Source of the DNA: Amoebophilaceae bacterium
Lineage (GTDB): Bacteria; Bacteroidota; Bacteroidia; Cytophagales; Amoebophilaceae
Assembly (NCBI GenBank): GCA_011524725.1
Contig: WTJV01000032.1
Location: 1 to 34,843, forward strand
DNA: 34,843 bases
Direction of reading: 5' to 3'
Below the pieces are notes generated by a model. That model was not told the origin of the DNA. It worked only from the letters and a program-made list of their open reading frames with translations, and searched no databases. Of this stretch, positions 17,576 through 25,553 are shown piece after piece; the stretch's first letter is position 1, and each line of letters begins with the position of its first letter. Made by a program: the position numbers and the translations under genes.

Positions 17576-18212
17576 TGAGATATTCTATAGTATCCTCGTA
17601 ATTTTGTGCCCTGGGAGACATTATTGAGATTGTTTCGTCTACTAGAACTCCTGTACGCTCTACAAAGAAAATTTCCACATTGGGTCGTGGTTGAGCCAAC
17701 TTTGCAGCTATTTCCGAATAGGCTTCAGCCGAAGGTACAGTGCAAGATTCACTTTGAAGCCATTTTGCTAATCTTGTAGCATCAGCCTGGTCACTGGCAT
17801 GCTGTCTTATTACCGAAGTGGGCGACTCGAGCGCGCGCATACCACGATATCCCACGCTCGGCCTCCCCGCTATTATGGGAGAGAATAGACTGTCTAGTGG
17901 ATTGTCCCTCTCTATGGCACACCCATCTAATTCAAAGCGCGGCTGTGTATTAACTTCTTCTAGGGTATCTTCTGCTATTGGTATTGTCCTCATGCCCCCT
18001 ACCGTATCCGATATGTAATCACTTCCTGGACTGTTGATACCCGATAAGAAGGATAGTCCCTTTTCTATTTCACCTTCGGCTTCTTGTGTCATAGGGCATA
18101 GTGCCGATAGGTTGCAGGAAGTGTATATACTTGATTGAGTAATGAAAAATAACATAAACCCTATCCACGAGTTTCGTGGATAGGAGTCAAGTTTATTCTT
18201 ATTTATCTGCAT
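17457..18212 (-). CDS. Lipoprotein N-terminal part of the broken kinase-like gene
   Basis: 251 codons from the ATG at 18212. The N-terminus has Lys/Arg residues, a hydrophobic stretch (WIGFMLFFITQSSIYTSC) and a lipobox-type cysteine at position 33, so the product would be exported and probably lipid-anchored. Residues 40-200 are polar, with no family recognised. The last 39 codons overlap the start of the kinase-like frame and may be read only because a +1 shift moved the true frame. Joined to the two downstream frames this would be a secreted protein of about 580 residues with a kinase-like domain. Each change of frame has the same sense (one extra base). 110 bp separate it from the uvrD stop. 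Confidence 0.5.
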   Translation of the reverse strand: MQINKNKLDSYPRNSWIGFMLFFITQSSIYTSCNLSALCPMTQEAEGEIEKGLSFLSGINSPGSDYISDTVGGMRTIPIAEDTLEEVNTQPRFELDGCAIERDNPLDSLFSPIIAGRPSVGYRGMRALESPTSVIRQHASDQADATRLAKWLQSESCTVPSAEAYSEIAAKLAQPRPNVEIFFVERTGVLVDETISIMSPRAQNYEDTIEYLNGLAFLSESQAYITHWQLATQTTILATEYAGLPEPKGRV

Positions 18213-18322
18213 CTCTCGTTTCAGCGTATGCTTACTCTTGTGCGCTTGTAAAGTAGATATACCTATTACATTTAGATTATGATCAGCTCCAGGCTACATC
18301 GGATGGAAAAACCCAGGTATTT

Positions 18323-20554
18323 TTAACTTTCTTTAATACGGAGTCGAGCAAAGCTAAGCAACAAAGTCTTTTCGCCGAAATTAATAAAATCGATCGTGGC
18401 TTTACGAGCAGCACCTGATGTATCTATCTGGCGTACAGTCCCCATACCGAATTTAGGATGCTCTACTTGCATGCCTACCTCGAGATGGGTTACATCGCTG
18501 GGGCGAAAGTCAGTGGGCACCACAGGATGTTGCTGTTGTTGTGTACTAGGGAAAATCCTTCTCACCAATCGATGGGCATAGCTAGGGTGATCCGTACTTT
18601 GAGAAAGCTGCTCACCACTAAATTGTAAGTAAGCTGGGTCAATTTCTGCGATGAAGCGGCTAGGTTCGCAGTGCTTAAGACGGCCAAAGCGATATCTGCT
18701 CAAAGCATAAGACAAAAAAATCTTTTGTTGGGCACGAGTCACAGCCACGTAAAAAAGGCGACGTTCTTCCTCCAGATCAGCCTGACTCTCTAGCATCATC
18801 TGTGAGGGAAACAGTTCTTCTTCCATGCCTACAACGTAGACATGCACAAACTCGAGCCCTTTGGCAGTATGGATAGTCATCAGGGTAATTTTGTCTGTAG
18901 ACTCCGGGTCTGCTTCGTCGGCATTGGTGAGTAGCGCTACTTCTTGCAAAAAAGCTGCCAAACTTACGTCTTCATTATCAGGATTGACAGTGAATTCCTT
19001 GATCCCATTCAAAAGCTCCTGTACATTTTCGTATCTTCCTAATCCTTCCACAGTTTTATCTGCATACAGCTCTTTGAGCAGCCCAGAGCGTTTGGCCATG
19101 TGGCTAGCCACATCATATGCATCTTTTTGGGGTAAGTCTGTAGCAATGTGCTGAATCATGGTGGCAAATTCTTCAATGCTATTACCTATCCGCCCCCCTA
19201 AAAAGCTGGATGCGTTGCATACGACTTCCCAGAGAGGGATGGAATGATCTGTGGCTGCTACCACCATTTTATCGATACTACCCATGCCAATTCCCCTTTT
19301 AGGTAGGTTGATGACACGCTTTAGGGCTGATTCGTCATTGGGATTGATCAACAAGCGCAGGTAAGCCAACAGGTCTTTGATCTCTTTTCTTTGGTAAAAA
19401 GACATACCCCCAACGATACGATAAGACAAATTCATTTTTCGTAACGCCTCCTCAATAGCCCTAGATTGACTGTTAGTGCGGTAGAGTATGGCAAAATTTT
19501 TGTTATCAAGTTTTTGGTTGGCCCTTGCTTCAAAGATAGAAGCAGCTACCAACCGCCCTTCTTCGGCATCAGTAGCAGCTCGAATGAGTCCTAAAGGCTC
19601 ACCTATGGTATTGTCTGTCCAGACCTTCTTCTTCAACTGTCCTTTATTATGACTAATGATAGAGTTGGCGGCAGAGACAATATTTTGTGTAGAGCGATAA
19701 TTCTGCTCTAGCTTAATAACGCTTAACGTAGCATAATCTTTCTCAAAATTGAGAATATTGCGTATATCAGCGCCCCGAAATGCATAAATACTCTGGGCAT
19801 CATCGCCTACAACACAGATGTTTTTGTGCTGCATAGCGAGGTCTTTGACGATGGTGTACTGCACTAAATTAGTGTCTTGGAACTCGTCGATGAGTATGTA
19901 ACGAAAATACTCTTGGTATTTGTGGCGTACTTCTAGATGTTGATTGAGAAGCTGGTAAGTATTGAGAAGTAAGTCGTCGAAGTCCATAGCCCCCGCTTTG
20001 AAGCATCGATCGGCATACCTTAAAAATATTTCGCCCATGCGAGGTTTTCGAACACGCTCATCTTCTGCTTGGTACAGAGCGCTCTCGGCATATGCATGTG
20101 CTGTAATCAAGCGATTCTTGGCACCAGAAATGCGGGCAAGCACCACATTGGTCTTGTATACCTTGTCGTCTAAATTCATTTCTTTGATGATCGATCGAAG
20201 TAAGGACTTACTGTCGTCAGTATCGTAGATAGTGAAGTGGTGTGGGTAGCCCGAGCGAACTGCTTCTTGGCGTAATATTCTCGCAAAGATACTATGAAAA
20301 GTTCCCAGCCAGAGATTCTTGGCAGCCGGACCAATCATCTTCTCTATACGTTGCCGCATTTCCTTCGCGGCTTTGTTAGTAAAGGTTAAGGCCAGGATAT
20401 TAAAGGGGCTTATGCGTATTTCTTTCAATAGGTAGGCAATGCGGTGTGTCAGGACGCTAGTCTTACCGGAACCAGCCCCTGCAATGATCATGTAAGGCCC
20501 TTCTGTACTGGTAACGGCTTCTTGTTGTGCTTTGTTGAGATGAGACAAGTCCAT
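18323..20554 (-). CDS. uvrD: ATP-dependent DNA helicase UvrD/PcrA
   Basis: A superfamily 1A 3'-to-5' helicase for nucleotide excision and mismatch repair and fork maintenance, so a functional partner of MutS in this window. Motif I AGAGSGKTSVLTHRIAYL lies at about residues 26-43. Motif II is in LIDEFQDTN, motif III in AFRGAD, motif IV in LEQNYRST, motif V in MTIHTAKGLEF and motif VI in FYVAVTRAQ. The C-terminal tail (VGMQVEHPKFGMGTVRQID) is the Tudor-like RNA-polymerase-binding domain found in PcrA/UvrD. The length of 743 is normal. ATG at 20554. No damage is seen. Confidence 0.96.
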   Translation of the reverse strand: MDLSHLNKAQQEAVTSTEGPYMIIAGAGSGKTSVLTHRIAYLLKEIRISPFNILALTFTNKAAKEMRQRIEKMIGPAAKNLWLGTFHSIFARILRQEAVRSGYPHHFTIYDTDDSKSLLRSIIKEMNLDDKVYKTNVVLARISGAKNRLITAHAYAESALYQAEDERVRKPRMGEIFLRYADRCFKAGAMDFDDLLLNTYQLLNQHLEVRHKYQEYFRYILIDEFQDTNLVQYTIVKDLAMQHKNICVVGDDAQSIYAFRGADIRNILNFEKDYATLSVIKLEQNYRSTQNIVSAANSIISHNKGQLKKKVWTDNTIGEPLGLIRAATDAEEGRLVAASIFEARANQKLDNKNFAILYRTNSQSRAIEEALRKMNLSYRIVGGMSFYQRKEIKDLLAYLRLLINPNDESALKRVINLPKRGIGMGSIDKMVVAATDHSIPLWEVVCNASSFLGGRIGNSIEEFATMIQHIATDLPQKDAYDVASHMAKRSGLLKELYADKTVEGLGRYENVQELLNGIKEFTVNPDNEDVSLAAFLQEVALLTNADEADPESTDKITLMTIHTAKGLEFVHVYVVGMEEELFPSQMMLESQADLEEERRLFYVAVTRAQQKIFLSYALSRYRFGRLKHCEPSRFIAEIDPAYLQFSGEQLSQSTDHPSYAHRLVRRIFPSTQQQQHPVVPTDFRPSDVTHLEVGMQVEHPKFGMGTVRQIDTSGAARKATIDFINFGEKTLLLSFARLRIKES

Positions 20555-20690
20555 AGGGCTACTGCATAACTTGCTAGCGAGTTTCTAACGCTTGCTTACA
20601 AAGGCACTATCAGTGCATCTGGAGAAACAAAAAATAGTAAAACACTCGCTGACGATTTGTTGAGTACCTACTACTCAATCAGCAGAGCAT

Positions 20691-22472
20691 TCAATAAAAC
20701 TTGTATCTATTGTCCTTGATTGGAGTCAGTGTTTCTAACGCCTGAAGGATTTCGTAAGATTGTTTTATTTTTGTCAACTGCCTCAAATTTTGTTGGCGGA
20801 TTCCTAAATCTTTTGGTGCAGCTACGTCATTTTTAGCAACTATTTCTACAACCAAAACCCCATTATCATCCGCTACTGTAGCTGGTGCTTGGGGTGAAAG
20901 GGAAAAAGCTGTGCCTACTACCTTCCTTGCCATACCTGCCTGGGGGAGTGTGTCGTCCTCAAACCGTAGGTGCTCTACTTCTAAGAGCTGGGCTTCTTGG
21001 CCATATTGAATAGCTAATTCCTCTAGCGTCATACTGCCGAGTTGCTGTAACTTAGTTAGGATGGCATCAGCTTTCTTTTGGTCCCCTACCTTGAGGGCAA
21101 TTTCGTCACGTACTTGTGCCAGTGGTGCCGTGCCCGGAGGTACATGCTGGGTCATGACAGCTACTACATACGCACTATCTAGTTCGAATACAGGTGATAC
21201 TTGGTCTAGAGTAGCCTCGTTGTAAAGCCACCGAACCAATTCTCTAGCCTGGTTGAGGGCCCCTACTTGTACGTCATTTTTACCTACACGGGCTTCTTGC
21301 AGCTGTAGTCCTTCTTGCCTCGCGTATTGCTCTAGTCGTGTTGCACTTTTGGCAGTACTAACACAGAAATCCGCTTTCCTAAATACTTGATCTCGAGTCT
21401 GGTCACCCGGCACCAATTGTTTCTCAATGACCGCTACTTCATACGGCTCAGGTGATTTCTCATTGATGGCTACTACTTTGTAAAGCTTGTACATATTTCC
21501 TTCTTGGATAGGACCTATGACCATTCCTTTTTTTAGCAGGTGCTTTTGTGCTGCTAGTACACTGGGAAGTTGCTGGGAAGTACCCTTGAAATAAGACGAT
21601 AACGGTTCTCCATCGGTGTTGATTTTAGCAAAGAAGCGATCATCTTTAGCTTGAGCAAAAGACACTTTTAGCGCTTGCAACGCTTGTTGGAGATCTTGCT
21701 CATCTTTCTTGGTGGGAACAATAGGGAAGGACACATATTGTACGCTTCTACTTTCCGTTACCTGGTAAGCATCTTTATGTGCTGCGAGGTAGTCTTTAAG
21801 TACCTTATCCGTCATAGGTACTGAATCATCTCGATAGGTGTGGTAGGGTATGTAGAGGTACTTAAGGTGCAGGGTATTTCGTGTTGCATCGTGCTGGGCT
21901 TGTAGCTCTAAATCAGTGACCCATGCACTTTGCACCATCAGCTGGGTATATTTCTCACGTTGCCTCAACGCGGCCATATCGCGCTCAAATTGACGCCATG
22001 GTGCTTGTTGCGCTTCAGGCATTTGTGCCAACTTCTGGAGATAGCTGATAAGTTGCTTCTTGTCAAATTGATTGGTTTGAGGATCTCGAAAAGCTAGTTG
22101 CAACTCTGGATGAATATGCTCCCCTTGGACCATATCTACCAGCTCATCTTCGCTGATTGCCAGTCCCAATACATCACACTCTTCTTGATAGCTGAGTTGT
22201 GTGATAAGCTGTTGCCAGGCCTGGTCTCTGATGAAAGCTTCTTGCAGACTTGTACTAGGTGGATTTTGGCGACGTAATTGCTCTACCCGTGCTTGGTACG
22301 TTGGGAGCGCAATTTTCTGCCCGGCTATTTCTCCTACCTCACGTTTGTGCCTGCCGGATACTATAGCGCTCAGCTGTATCACATCGCCACCAATGAGTAG
22401 TACTATGAGTCCAATGGCCACAATGCCTGCTAGTAACCCTGAATGCTTGCGTATTGTACGGGTGAGTGCCAT
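20691..22472 (-). CDS. PpiD/SurA-like membrane-anchored periplasmic chaperone lacking a recognisable parvulin core
   Basis: Expected to assist folding of exported proteins at the periplasmic face of the inner membrane. ATG at 22472 is chosen rather than 22499 because MALTRTIRKHSG followed by one membrane segment (AIGLIVLLIGG) is the usual Bacteroidota PpiD start. A SurA-type N-terminal region spans about residues 50-230. In relatives a canonical parvulin domain with a GGDLG-type motif sits in the middle. Here the sequence passes from MYKLYKVVAINEK straight to PYEVAVIEKQLVPGDQTRD, the beginning of the C-terminal domain, and no such motif is seen. The 593-residue length is roughly one parvulin domain shorter than the about 700 I expect. 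It is probably a chaperone without isomerase activity. The frame is intact. Confidence 0.85.
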   Translation of the reverse strand: MALTRTIRKHSGLLAGIVAIGLIVLLIGGDVIQLSAIVSGRHKREVGEIAGQKIALPTYQARVEQLRRQNPPSTSLQEAFIRDQAWQQLITQLSYQEECDVLGLAISEDELVDMVQGEHIHPELQLAFRDPQTNQFDKKQLISYLQKLAQMPEAQQAPWRQFERDMAALRQREKYTQLMVQSAWVTDLELQAQHDATRNTLHLKYLYIPYHTYRDDSVPMTDKVLKDYLAAHKDAYQVTESRSVQYVSFPIVPTKKDEQDLQQALQALKVSFAQAKDDRFFAKINTDGEPLSSYFKGTSQQLPSVLAAQKHLLKKGMVIGPIQEGNMYKLYKVVAINEKSPEPYEVAVIEKQLVPGDQTRDQVFRKADFCVSTAKSATRLEQYARQEGLQLQEARVGKNDVQVGALNQARELVRWLYNEATLDQVSPVFELDSAYVVAVMTQHVPPGTAPLAQVRDEIALKVGDQKKADAILTKLQQLGSMTLEELAIQYGQEAQLLEVEHLRFEDDTLPQAGMARKVVGTAFSLSPQAPATVADDNGVLVVEIVAKNDVAAPKDLGIRQQNLRQLTKIKQSYEILQALETLTPIKDNRYKFY

Positions 22473-22615
22473 AACTGAATGCTTTACTTCCAGGTACAAA
22501 AGTACACATTTACAATTTTATGTGAGCCGTAATAGAGGTGTTTAGTCTCTACGCTAAAAAGCTCGCTACTACAACCACAGTGCATACCCATGATCGCTAG
22601 AGATATATGCGTGTA

Positions 22616-23719
22616 TTATAACAGACGTGCGATACTCACTCGGGATAGTAAATCCATTCGGTTCAGGGTCTTTCGGACCTGTTTGAGATCATTAAAATTC
22701 CATTTATTTACCACAATACCATCACTGAGTAGTAGCAAGCCCAGCTCCGCTCGTAGCATTGTTCTGAGCAGCAAGGGATGCGCTGTGTAGATGGGTAGTG
22801 CAAGGGTTTTAGCTGCTTCTTTCTCTTGGTTGCTAGGGACAAGAAGTATGGGCTGAAGTGCTTTCTTTAATGACCGAATTAATGCATACAGATTTTGTAG
22901 CGTACGAGTAGTGAGAGTGGCAGGGTATTGACTGATGATGAGCAGTTTGTGGCCAGTGAGTAGGGTTGGTGTGCACTTCTTTTTCCCTTGCCAGATACTG
23001 AGCGGGTTGGCAGCGTATGTTTCTTGATGGGTAAATGACAGTACTGACATGAACTGCCACGACGACACTTTCGGGTGGTACCTAGATTCTTGCACTTTGC
23101 TTCTTGCTGCCATATCCCCATAACGAAAGGGCAAACGCAGTTGCACTAACTCTTTCAAATCGCTCTCTATCCCGTAAGGCAGGAAATCTAACAATGGCAA
23201 ATGCTTAAGAGTATATCTACTCAGCCCTAAGGAAGATAATAGGGCTACTACCATACCGTAGTGACTGTTGAGGCCAGTAGGGACATCATTTGCTTGCCAA
23301 CAGAGCCCTCCTAGTATGCAAAGTAGCACAACACTTTTTAGAAACGACTGCCAAGGTGTCAATACTAACGCATCGCCAAAGCAACCGCAGCTGGCCATAC
23401 GCCTTGAAAGCGCTGTATAAAGCGTTAGTAAAGTGAAGAAAAACGTAAGCAACAGCAAGGTCCAAAGGGTCCAGAAGTATTGCCAACGGACGAGCATAGC
23501 AACCCCTAAGACTACCTCCAGGGTAGCGATACCTATTGCCAGTGCTAGGGTATAAGGGACCAAAAGACGTATACGGGCAGTAAGCTGACTAACCAAGAGA
23601 TGCAAGTACTCTTCTATTTTATAAGCAAAGCCACGGGGATCATTGAGTTTAGCCACGCCAGAGAGCAAGAAAGTAGTGCCTACGCCAGCGATAGCCAATA
23701 AGTCAATGTCTTGATTCAT
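22616..23719 (-). CDS. DoxX/MauE-like membrane protein
   Basis: 367 residues. The N-terminal about 185 residues contain four or more hydrophobic helices and the motif SCGCFGD, as in DoxX/MauE-type proteins. Members are linked to redox or disulfide processes, but no reaction can be assigned. The C-terminal half is soluble and contains a segment with beta-strand/helix alternation (KLLIISQYPATL, LQPILLVPSN), perhaps a degenerate thioredoxin-like domain; no CxxC is seen there. ATG at 23719 overlaps the DUF1599 gene by 17 bp, so they are probably coupled. In Bacteroidota this type often lies near DUF1599 and cdaA genes, as here. Confidence 0.8.
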   Translation of the reverse strand: MNQDIDLLAIAGVGTTFLLSGVAKLNDPRGFAYKIEEYLHLLVSQLTARIRLLVPYTLALAIGIATLEVVLGVAMLVRWQYFWTLWTLLLLTFFFTLLTLYTALSRRMASCGCFGDALVLTPWQSFLKSVVLLCILGGLCWQANDVPTGLNSHYGMVVALLSSLGLSRYTLKHLPLLDFLPYGIESDLKELVQLRLPFRYGDMAARSKVQESRYHPKVSSWQFMSVLSFTHQETYAANPLSIWQGKKKCTPTLLTGHKLLIISQYPATLTTRTLQNLYALIRSLKKALQPILLVPSNQEKEAAKTLALPIYTAHPLLLRTMLRAELGLLLLSDGIVVNKWNFNDLKQVRKTLNRMDLLSRVSIARLL

Positions 23720-24284
23720 GGTCTAGTTTGATCAGTGCAAAAGCAGCATAGTTGATAATATCTCGGTAGTTAGCTTCTACGCCTTCAGAAATGAGCGTAG
23801 CTCCTTGGTTGTCTTCAATACGCTTAATGCGCAACAGCTTCATCAAGATAATGTCGTTAATAGAGCTGAAGCGCATCGCCCGCCAAGCTTCCTGATAGTC
23901 ATGATTTTTGTTGTTGAGTAGCGCAGCTGTAGTAGCGATGATCTTGTCGTACAAGGGAGCTAGCTCGTCGTAGGTTAGTTCTAGGTCTTGGCGATCTTGT
24001 AGGGCTATTTGCATCAGCGCCATGACGCTGTAGTTAACAATACCAATCAGCTCTGTGGCAATTCCTTCGTCTACAAGTTGTGTGGGCTGCTCTTGGATAC
24101 TTCTAATACGCTGCGCCTTGATCATGATTTGATCGGTCATAGAAGGTAGGCGCAGGATGCGCCAAGCAGTACCGTAGTCTTTGGTTTTTTTTTCAAAAAC
24201 AGACCGACAGGTTTTAATAACGGCGTTGTATTGAGATAAGGTATGGGTATACACAGCAAGCGATTGTGTTCGGAACTTCGGCAA
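23703..24284 (-). CDS. DUF1599 domain protein
   Basis: A Bacteroidota family of unknown function made of two similar halves: KTKDYGTAWRILRLPSMTDQ in the first and KNHDYQEAWRAMRFSSINDI in the second, each followed by a helix ending in KRI/QRI and a YSVMAL or YAAFAL segment. The D-Y-x-x-A-W-R repeat is diagnostic. No ATG is available. The frame is open from a TAG near 24323, and the start is either TTG at 24284 or GTG at 24254. The GTG would begin shortly before the conserved YNAVIKTC segment and is equally acceptable. The gene overlaps the DoxX-like gene by 17 bp and diverges from cdaA. Confidence 0.85.
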   Translation of the reverse strand: MPKFRTQSLAVYTHTLSQYNAVIKTCRSVFEKKTKDYGTAWRILRLPSMTDQIMIKAQRIRSIQEQPTQLVDEGIATELIGIVNYSVMALMQIALQDRQDLELTYDELAPLYDKIIATTAALLNNKNHDYQEAWRAMRFSSINDIILMKLLRIKRIEDNQGATLISEGVEANYRDIINYAAFALIKLDHESRH

Positions 24285-24651
24285 GATACTTGTTTTCTTA
24301 GAAAATTGCCCATAAGGCGCCTAAGTTAAGTTTGTATTTTGGTAATAGTACTTGCTGCCGAGAAAACGGCTACCACGCAACCAACAGTTTGTACACCAGG
24401 CGACTAGTACTTTATAGGATCAAGATACCAGCAATAACAAGATTTTCGCTTATTTAAGTTAACTTAGAAGCGTAAGGCATGCTTGCCTACCGCCGTATTT
24501 CATATAAGCTAGATCGAAAGAGTCTTTAAAATAAGAAGAGCAACGCGCAAGAAGTTGCCTGATAGAAAGATGTATAGATGACCTGCTCTTGGCAGGTGTT
24601 ACATTCTATAAATTGTTGTCTGGTCACAGTTTTCTTTAATCATAATACGCA
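24285..24651. other. Divergent spacer between DUF1599 and cdaA genes
   Basis: 367 bp without a credible gene. The 3' part contains the inverted repeat and hairpins described for the cdaA leader. The 5' part (24285-24520) is AT-rich with nothing recognised. In many Bacteroidota, as I recall, folP (dihydropteroate synthase) lies between these two genes; no trace of a FolP reading frame is visible here. Confidence 0.5.
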
Positions 24652-24666
24652 TTGCTCTTCTTATTT
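24529..24666 (+). promoter_or_regulatory. Inverted repeat that covers the cdaA start codon (candidate leader RNA structure)
   Basis: AAATAAGAAGAGCAACGCG at 24529-24547 pairs with CGCATTGCTCTTCTTATTT at 24648-24666: 18 of 19 positions are complementary, with 15 consecutive. The right arm includes the TTG start codon of cdaA (24652). Between the arms, TATAGA and TCTATA could pair around a hairpin of ACCTGC/GCAGGT with loop TCTTG (24574-24590 region). If transcribed from upstream, the mRNA leader could fold so that the start is buried. Alternatively, it is a miniature element of 138 bp with 19-bp ends; no target-site duplication is evident. Confidence 0.5.
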
Positions 24667-25458
24667 GACATAGGGACGCTTGATGTCAGGCTCACAGATA
24701 TTGTCGACCTACTTTTAGTCAGCTTACTGCTATATCGGATTTACAAACTGATAGCAGGTAGTATGACTGTAAAGATTTTTATAGGCTTTCTATTGTTATC
24801 GCTAACCTACCTTATCGTCAGGTTGGCTGGAATGCTCCTGGCGACCGCTATCTTGGGTAAGTTCATGGAAGTCGGTGCCTTGGCCATTGTTATTCTCTTT
24901 CAGCAAGAGATTCGAAGGTTCCTTTTTTGGATTGGTGGGACTACTACCTTGAGCAGTCACGAACTGCTAGGTCGGCTTCTTGGCAAGAAAAAGAGGGGTA
25001 AGCCAGGAGTAGACATTACCCCTATTGTAGAAGCAGCTAAGGCTTTGGCAGGAAGTAACACAGGGGCACTCATAGTTCTTTCTAAGACAGATGGTCTCAA
25101 ATTTTACAAAGAATCTGGAGATCTTATCGATGCAGTAGTATCTAAACGTCTTTTATTGGCCATCTTTAGTCGCCAGAGCCCACTGCACGATGGGGGTGTT
25201 ATCATCTACAACAACAAAATTACAACTGCTCGGAGCATTCTACCGGTAACAGAGCGCCGAGACTTACCTCCACAGTTCGGATTAAGGCATCGGGCTGCCA
25301 TTGGGATGACAGAAGTAACAGATACCTTGGTTTTGGCGATCTCGGAGGAGACAGGTCAAATCTCTGTGGCGCGAAATGGCACACTGGAGCATAATCTTTC
25401 GGTCCAAGAGACAAGGGCAGCGATCAACGCCTATCTACATAGCAGTCACAAGTATTAA
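24652..25458 (+). CDS. cdaA: Diadenylate cyclase CdaA
   Basis: Makes cyclic di-AMP from two ATP at the inner membrane. Two or three hydrophobic helices occupy residues 17-85. The DAC domain follows with the catalytic motif at Asp180 in SPLHDGGVIIYNN (DGG rather than the more usual DGA) and the RHR motif at residues 212-214 (FGLRHRAAIGM). The C-terminus EETGQISVARNG is also characteristic. The length of 268 is typical for CdaA. The start is TTG at 24652: the frame is closed by TAA 6 bp upstream, and the next in-frame Met is residue 38, inside the membrane region. An inverted repeat overlaps the start. No cdaR gene follows, as is common outside Firmicutes. Confidence 0.94.
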   Translation: MLFLFDIGTLDVRLTDIVDLLLVSLLLYRIYKLIAGSMTVKIFIGFLLLSLTYLIVRLAGMLLATAILGKFMEVGALAIVILFQQEIRRFLFWIGGTTTLSSHELLGRLLGKKKRGKPGVDITPIVEAAKALAGSNTGALIVLSKTDGLKFYKESGDLIDAVVSKRLLLAIFSRQSPLHDGGVIIYNNKITTARSILPVTERRDLPPQFGLRHRAAIGMTEVTDTLVLAISEETGQISVARNGTLEHNLSVQETRAAINAYLHSSHKY

Positions 25459-25553
25459 CTGGCGGTGGTGCTTCTACAGTAAGTGGCCGTTGCCCTCAAG
25501 CGTCTTTGTGCAGTGTTTTATATTGTTACTTTTGCAAGATTCAAGCAGTTCTT

